The translations under genes were made by a program, and so were the position numbers. From positions 1 through 43,186 of the forward strand of contig CAYSYH010000003.1 of the NCBI GenBank assembly GCA_964435455.1: DNA of 43,186 nucleotides, written 5' to 3'. Below the pieces are notes generated by a model that saw only the letters and a program-made list of their open reading frames with translations, did no database searches and was not told the origin of the DNA. This document shows positions 39,534-43,186 of this stretch, piece after piece. Position 1 is the first letter of the stretch, and each line of letters opens with the position of its first letter. This stretch comes from CAYSYH01 sp964435455. Its GTDB lineage: Bacteria; Patescibacteriota; WWE3; 2-01-FULL-39-13; JAACPI01.

Positions 39534-40417
39534 ATTAATTCACGGGCTTCTTTGCGAACATCTTTTAATAGGTAAGCAGGGCCTTTTAAAGACAAAACTG
39601 ACCTAGCATAGTATTTTGATAACAAATCTTTTTTAGTTTGTTTACAAGCTAAAGCTTTTAACAACACAGCTTTAGATAACCACACATTAAATTTTATAGT
39701 AGCGTCCTGTGAATCTTTGTAAAATTCTTTTAGGTAACCGTCATATATTTTTTCTTCGGCTAAATGAGCTGTATAAAAAGCTTTATCATATTCACCTAAT
39801 AAATAATAGTTTTTTGCCAAATTACCTAAGGGCCAAGCTAAATGTGCCTTAGAACCAGGAAAATCTTTTATTGTAGATTTTAAAGTTGAAATGGCCTTTT
39901 TTAAAAGACTCTCCCTTTCTTTTTTACTTGTTGTAAGAAGAGCTAAATTAGTAAGTAAACTAGCATAATGTACTTTTAATATGTTTATTGAATGTTGTGG
40001 GATATTATCTGAAGGTTTTCTTAAAACTTCGCGCATTAGGGATTGTGCCTTTTGTAAATAAGCCTTTTTAGAAGAGGTACTTTTAGCCCTTTTTGCTAGC
40101 AAAGTATATACAATTCTCAAATGTCCAACTACATCTATAAATCCTCTATAATTGTTATGTGTTTTATCCCATTCTAAAACACTCTCAAAGAGATTTTTTG
40201 ATAAATACAAAGAACCTTTTTCACGCAAAATTATAGCATTATTTTTTACTCGCTCTCGTACTTTTTTATTATCCGAAACGTTTAACATATTATCTAAACA
40301 ACAATTTGTTATTATTTTTTGAACTCTCTGAGGACTTATATCAAAATCCTTGGCTAGATGGTAAATAGATTTATTAGTCTTTAAATAAGAATTAAATATT
40401 TTTTTACTAGAAACCAT
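39530..40417 (-). CDS. HTH and TPR-like repeat protein
   Basis: The 295-residue protein begins with a helix-turn-helix of about 35 residues (SIYHLAKDFDISPQRVQKII), like a sigma region 4 or resolvase-type reader of DNA. The remainder is helical repeats at about 60-290 of TPR character, such as LGEYDKAFYTAHLAEEK and LLKKAISTLKSTIKDFPGS. This is the layout of peptide- or partner-sensing transcription regulators, but no ligand or target can be named. A -10-like TATAAG lies nine bases before the ATG. It is convergent with the protease gene. Confidence 0.65.
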   Translation of the reverse strand: MVSSKKIFNSYLKTNKSIYHLAKDFDISPQRVQKIITNCCLDNMLNVSDNKKVRERVKNNAIILREKGSLYLSKNLFESVLEWDKTHNNYRGFIDVVGHLRIVYTLLAKRAKSTSSKKAYLQKAQSLMREVLRKPSDNIPQHSINILKVHYASLLTNLALLTTSKKERESLLKKAISTLKSTIKDFPGSKAHLAWPLGNLAKNYYLLGEYDKAFYTAHLAEEKIYDGYLKEFYKDSQDATIKFNVWLSKAVLLKALACKQTKKDLLSKYYARSVLSLKGPAYLLKDVRKEARELI

Positions 40418-40456
40418 ACTATATTACTTATAATTTAATAAATTAGTTAATTAATA

Positions 40457-40894
40457 TCAATAGCTATTTGGATTTAATATTTTAATTAAATCTAAAGTAT
40501 AAGTATTATTTACCAAACGAGGTTTAACCAGCATAGTATAATAATTATGTAATATAAACGGCTTTGTATTTTTTACATAAACAATAATATCTTTGTAAGT
40601 AAGTTTAGAATCGTCTAATATAGTAATCTTTTGTTCAGAAATAACTATACGTTTTTTTAAACAATCAGGACAAGTATAAATAACAAAACCTTTAATTATA
40701 AAAGGGTCCCCTTTAGGTTTATTTTTATTTACATAACGTATAGTATACTTTTTTTCTGAGGATTTTAATTTTTGCGTAGAATTTAAGTCTGTAAAAGAAG
40801 TTGAAACAAGATATTTTCTAAAATTTTCAACATTACTAAAACCCACAAAAATTAAAAACAAAACAAGTATATAAAAAACGGGATGTAGCTTCAT
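40457..40894 (-). CDS. Exported or membrane-anchored protein with a CxxC motif, unknown
   Basis: About 145 residues from the ATG at 40894. An N-terminal hydrophobic segment (about 5-22) anchors a beta-rich domain. That domain includes a CPDC motif in VIYTCPDCLKKRIVIS, which could bind metal or form a disulfide, perhaps through the DsbA/DsbB pair in this window. No family is recognised. A TTG at 40942 would lengthen it but would cross into the divergent promoter region, so the ATG is preferred; a TACAAT lies eight bases upstream of it. Confidence 0.55.
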   Translation of the reverse strand: MKLHPVFYILVLFLIFVGFSNVENFRKYLVSTSFTDLNSTQKLKSSEKKYTIRYVNKNKPKGDPFIIKGFVIYTCPDCLKKRIVISEQKITILDDSKLTYKDIIVYVKNTKPFILHNYYTMLVKPRLVNNTYTLDLIKILNPNSY

Positions 40895-40902
40895 TAATTT
40901 TA

Positions 40903-40908
40903 ATTGTA
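40903..40908 (-). promoter_or_regulatory. -10 box for the CxxC protein gene
   Basis: TACAAT on the minus strand, eight bases before the ATG at 40894. The sequence 17 bases further up is TTCAAT, which overlaps the -35 box of the opposing promoter at 40927-40956. Confidence 0.4.
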
Positions 40909-40926
40909 ACCTAAAATAAATAAAGA

Positions 40927-40956
40927 TTGAATAAAAAAACAATTATAGAATATAAT
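40927..40956 (+). promoter_or_regulatory. Promoter for the RecD-like gene, leaderless (TTGAAT-18-TATAAT)
   Basis: TTGAAT at 40927-40932 and TATAAT at 40951-40956 with an 18-base spacer. Six bases lead to a GTG at 40963. The TTG at 40927 that could be read as a start codon is therefore part of the -35 box. Confidence 0.6.
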
Positions 40957-40962
40957 TACAAC

Positions 40963-42120
40963 GTGGATATATTATCAGAAAACCAAAAAAGTGCTCTAAC
41001 AAAATTAGAATCTTGGGTAGATAAACCAACTAAACAATACATTACATTAGGTGGGTATGCAGGTACTGGCAAAACTACACTTATATCCATTTTAAAACAA
41101 AGATTAGAACAAAAAAGAAAAATTAAAATAGCAATGTGCAGCTATACTGGAAAGGCTTCTTTTGTACTAAGAAAAACCTTAAAAAGATTGAGCTCTTTAA
41201 AAAAAGGTGATTATGTATCTACAATACATAGTTTAATTTACTCACCAATTACAAACGCCAAAGAGGAAATAGTAGGGTGGGCAAAAAAGGAGGAATTAAA
41301 TTATGATTTAATAATAATTGACGAATCCTCTATGGTAAGTGGAGATATTTGGAAAGATTTATTATCCTTTAATATACCTATAATTGCCGTAGGAGATCAC
41401 GGGCAGTTACCCCCAATAAACGATAACTTTAACTTATTGTCCAAACCGGATATATTACTAAATGAAATACATAGGCAAGCAAAAAATAATCCTATTATAA
41501 AAGTTTCCATGGTTGCAAGAAAGTTTGGAGAAATACCCTTTAAAAAATTTAGTAATAACGTTTTAAAAATAGATAAGAAAAATCCACTTAGTACAGAAAT
41601 AATAGAAAAAGTTTTACAAAAGCAAAAAAATAATATGTTAGTGCTCTGTGGATACAACAACACACGAATAAAATTAAACAAAAGCATAAGAAACCTAAAA
41701 GGATATATAAACAACGAACCAGAACCTGGAGAAAAGGTAATATGTCTTAGAAATAATCATAAAGAAGGAATATATAATGGAATGATTGGGACAATTAAAA
41801 GCATCTCCTACGATAACTCTAAAGAATATTATGCGGAAATAAAAATGCAAGACACTAATAATATATTTAAAGGCAAAATATTAAAAGAGCAGTTTAATAA
41901 TCCACTATCATTAAACTTTTCAAAAGAACGCAAAAGGACACTTACAAGCGATCTGTTTGATTACGGATATGCTTTAACAGTACATAAAGCACAAGGTAGT
42001 CAAGCTAAAACAGTAATACTTTTTGAAGAAAAATTTGCCAAAATGGAAAACAGTTTATGGAAAAGATGGCTCTATACAGCAGTTACTAGAGCTCAGGAAA
42101 ATTTATATATTATAGCGTAA
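40963..42120 (+). CDS. RecD-like superfamily 1B DNA helicase
   Basis: The 385-residue protein has the SF1B order of motifs. Walker A GGYAGTGKTTL (about 30-40) is followed by LIIIDESSMVSG (motif II), VGDHGQLPPI (motif III), LNEIHRQAK, the late DYGYALTVHKAQGSQ (motif V region) and RWLYTAVTRAQ (motif VI). It is much smaller than RecD2 and has no N-terminal extension, so it resembles short RecD/Dda-type helicases of phages and Patescibacteria. It would move 5' to 3' on single-stranded DNA. The start is set at the GTG six bases after TATAAT, giving VDILSENQ at the N-terminus. The glycosyltransferase gene follows after six bases. Confidence 0.88.
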   Translation: MDILSENQKSALTKLESWVDKPTKQYITLGGYAGTGKTTLISILKQRLEQKRKIKIAMCSYTGKASFVLRKTLKRLSSLKKGDYVSTIHSLIYSPITNAKEEIVGWAKKEELNYDLIIIDESSMVSGDIWKDLLSFNIPIIAVGDHGQLPPINDNFNLLSKPDILLNEIHRQAKNNPIIKVSMVARKFGEIPFKKFSNNVLKIDKKNPLSTEIIEKVLQKQKNNMLVLCGYNNTRIKLNKSIRNLKGYINNEPEPGEKVICLRNNHKEGIYNGMIGTIKSISYDNSKEYYAEIKMQDTNNIFKGKILKEQFNNPLSLNFSKERKRTLTSDLFDYGYALTVHKAQGSQAKTVILFEEKFAKMENSLWKRWLYTAVTRAQENLYIIA

Positions 42121-42126
42121 ACGATT

Positions 42127-43186
42127 ATGAAAGTAGGTATAATACACTTTAGAATAGGGCTTACAGATGGAGTGTCTTTAGAAATTGAAAAAAGAATAAA
42201 AATTTTAAAAAAAATGGGACATAGTGTAATTACAATTGGAGGAGAAGAATCCCTAAAAGCCGACTATACTGTAAAAGGGTTGGATTACGATTCCAAAATA
42301 GCTAAATATTGGAGAAATATATTTTTTGAAACTAACTATAATAATAAAAACACAAAAAAAAGAACGTTCAAAAAAGATGTTTTAAAAATACAGAAGCAAG
42401 TAAATAATATTTTTTTAAAAGAAAAATTCAACATAGTATTTATCCATAATTTATTTAGTCTTGCATCAAACCCAATAGCAACAACGGCATTAAAAAACAT
42501 AATTAAAAAAAATCCAGATATTAAATTTATACTGGTAAATCATGATTATTATTGGGAGAGAGAATACTCTAGAAAACCTAAAAGTTTAAAGGCTAGTAAA
42601 TTTTGTGAAACATATCTACCATTAAAAGGAAAAAATATAACAAATTGCTCCATAAACAAATCAGCACAACAAGAATTGATACGTTTTAAAAATATTCATA
42701 GTATAGTAATTGGAGATACATTTGATTTTAAAACAAAGCACTTTGGTACAAAAAACATTAACGAATACAAAAAGCTTAGAAAATTACTAAAAATAGAAGA
42801 AGAAGCTATCGTTTTTTTACAGGCTACAAGGATAGTACCCCGTAAAGCCATAGAAACAAGTATAGATTTTTTAGAGGAAGTAAATAAAAGAAAAAAAGAA
42901 ATATTTAAAAATTACACAAATATATTCAAAAAAAAATCTACTGCTCCTAAAATTTATTTACTTTTATCTAATTTTGTGGAAAAAAGTGAAACACAGTATT
43001 TAAAAAAAATATTAAGCTATGCCAAAAAAAGAAATGTAACAATAATACAAGTATCCAAATATATTTACAAAAAATTTAGTTTTTGGGATTTTTACGATAT
43101 ATCTGATTTTGTCATGTACACCAGTATTAAAGAAGGATGGGGAAATCAATTTTTAGAACTTGTAGCAGCAAAAAAATTGGGAATAG
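42127..43186 (+). CDS. GT4-like glycosyltransferase, cut by window end
   Basis: The frame from the ATG at 42127 runs to the window edge without a stop, 353 codons. It begins MKVGIIHFRIGLTDGVSLEI, a glycine-rich acceptor-side opening of GT-B glycosyltransferases. Later come HNLFSLASNP, VNHDYYWERE, FLQATRIVPRKAIETSI, and near the edge TSIKEGWGNQFLEL. The last corresponds to the E...FG.xxLE nucleotide-sugar site, with WGNQ in place of the common FGL. The opening resembles mannosylglucosylglycerate synthase-like GT4 proteins, but the substrate is not claimed. The C-terminal part lies outside the window. Confidence 0.75.
   Translation, partial: MKVGIIHFRIGLTDGVSLEIEKRIKILKKMGHSVITIGGEESLKADYTVKGLDYDSKIAKYWRNIFFETNYNNKNTKKRTFKKDVLKIQKQVNNIFLKEKFNIVFIHNLFSLASNPIATTALKNIIKKNPDIKFILVNHDYYWEREYSRKPKSLKASKFCETYLPLKGKNITNCSINKSAQQELIRFKNIHSIVIGDTFDFKTKHFGTKNINEYKKLRKLLKIEEEAIVFLQATRIVPRKAIETSIDFLEEVNKRKKEIFKNYTNIFKKKSTAPKIYLLLSNFVEKSETQYLKKILSYAKKRNVTIIQVSKYIYKKFSFWDFYDISDFVMYTSIKEGWGNQFLELVAAKKLGI

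Noticed and set aside
1..43186. CRISPR array, insertion sequence, prophage or transposon
   Set aside because: Reading both strands showed no regularly spaced repeats, no transposase or integrase genes and no long terminal inverted repeats.

Overview
The window is AT-rich bacterial chromosome, about 43 kb, packed with short-spaced and overlapping genes and using TGA as a stop. There are no insertion sequences, prophage genes or CRISPR arrays. Several traits suggest a low-GC member of the Patescibacteria (Candidate Phyla Radiation), most like the Microgenomates/Katanobacteria side. These are the split transketolase, the stand-alone 5'-3' exonuclease with no attached DNA polymerase I, the DUF5678 plus retropepsin-like pair, many small unknown membrane proteins, and divergent Rpe and PyrG sequences. 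The lineage is inferred from gene content only; no 16S gene is present.

Layout. 22-2145 (+): a PEGA/SH3 envelope protein and two unknown membrane proteins. 2142-5147 (-): an operon rpe, LOG-family nucleotidase, transketolase N half, transketolase C half. 5192-5581 (-) and 5568-10287 (+): a membrane protein head-to-head with rmuC, then a UvrD-like helicase fused to an iron-sulfur nuclease, then dsbB. 10277-11760: a UbiA-type phosphoribosyltransferase-like enzyme and a small membrane protein. 11696-17056 (-): metG, tatD, a GT2 glycosyltransferase and a WecA/MraY-type sugar-phosphate transferase in one coupled operon. 17141-20085 (-): a two-gene unknown module, rpiB and pyrG. 20132-23161 (-): nrdR and the B12-dependent ribonucleotide reductase nrdJ, behind a pair of NrdR-box-like operators. 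23325-30796 (-): nrnA-like DHH phosphoesterase, ftsH, trpS, DUF4349 protein, dsbA-like, lgt and a PfkB sugar kinase. 30915-39533 (+): DUF4870, ligA, 5'-3' exonuclease, tRNA-Phe, nth, DUF1189, GT4, mutM, recF and the DUF5678/retropepsin pair. 39530-40894 (-): an HTH-TPR protein and an exported CxxC protein. 40963-43186 (+): a RecD-like helicase and a glycosyltransferase cut by the window end.

How the genes fit together. Rpe, RpiB and transketolase form the non-oxidative pentose phosphate branch. The LOG protein in the same operon could feed ribose 5-phosphate into it from nucleotides. NrdJ/NrdR and PyrG make DNA and RNA precursors. UvrD-nuclease, RecD-like, LigA, exonuclease, Nth, MutM, RecF and possibly RmuC make a repair set. 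DsbA, DsbB, Lgt, FtsH and the glycosyltransferases serve the envelope.

The strongest sequence-level observation concerns transcription. At about fourteen transcription-unit starts a TATAAT-like box lies only 6-10 bases before the start codon, often with a -35 box 17-18 bases further up. These mRNAs should therefore be leaderless or nearly so. The pattern also settles several start codons (rpe, the UbiA-like gene, the 95-residue gene, the RecD-like gene). All four convergent gene pairs overlap at their 3' ends. I saw no clearly novel defence or mobile system. The best candidates for undescribed biology are the unknown pair at 19247-20085, the DUF5678/retropepsin/HTH-TPR neighbourhood and the LOG-pentose operon.
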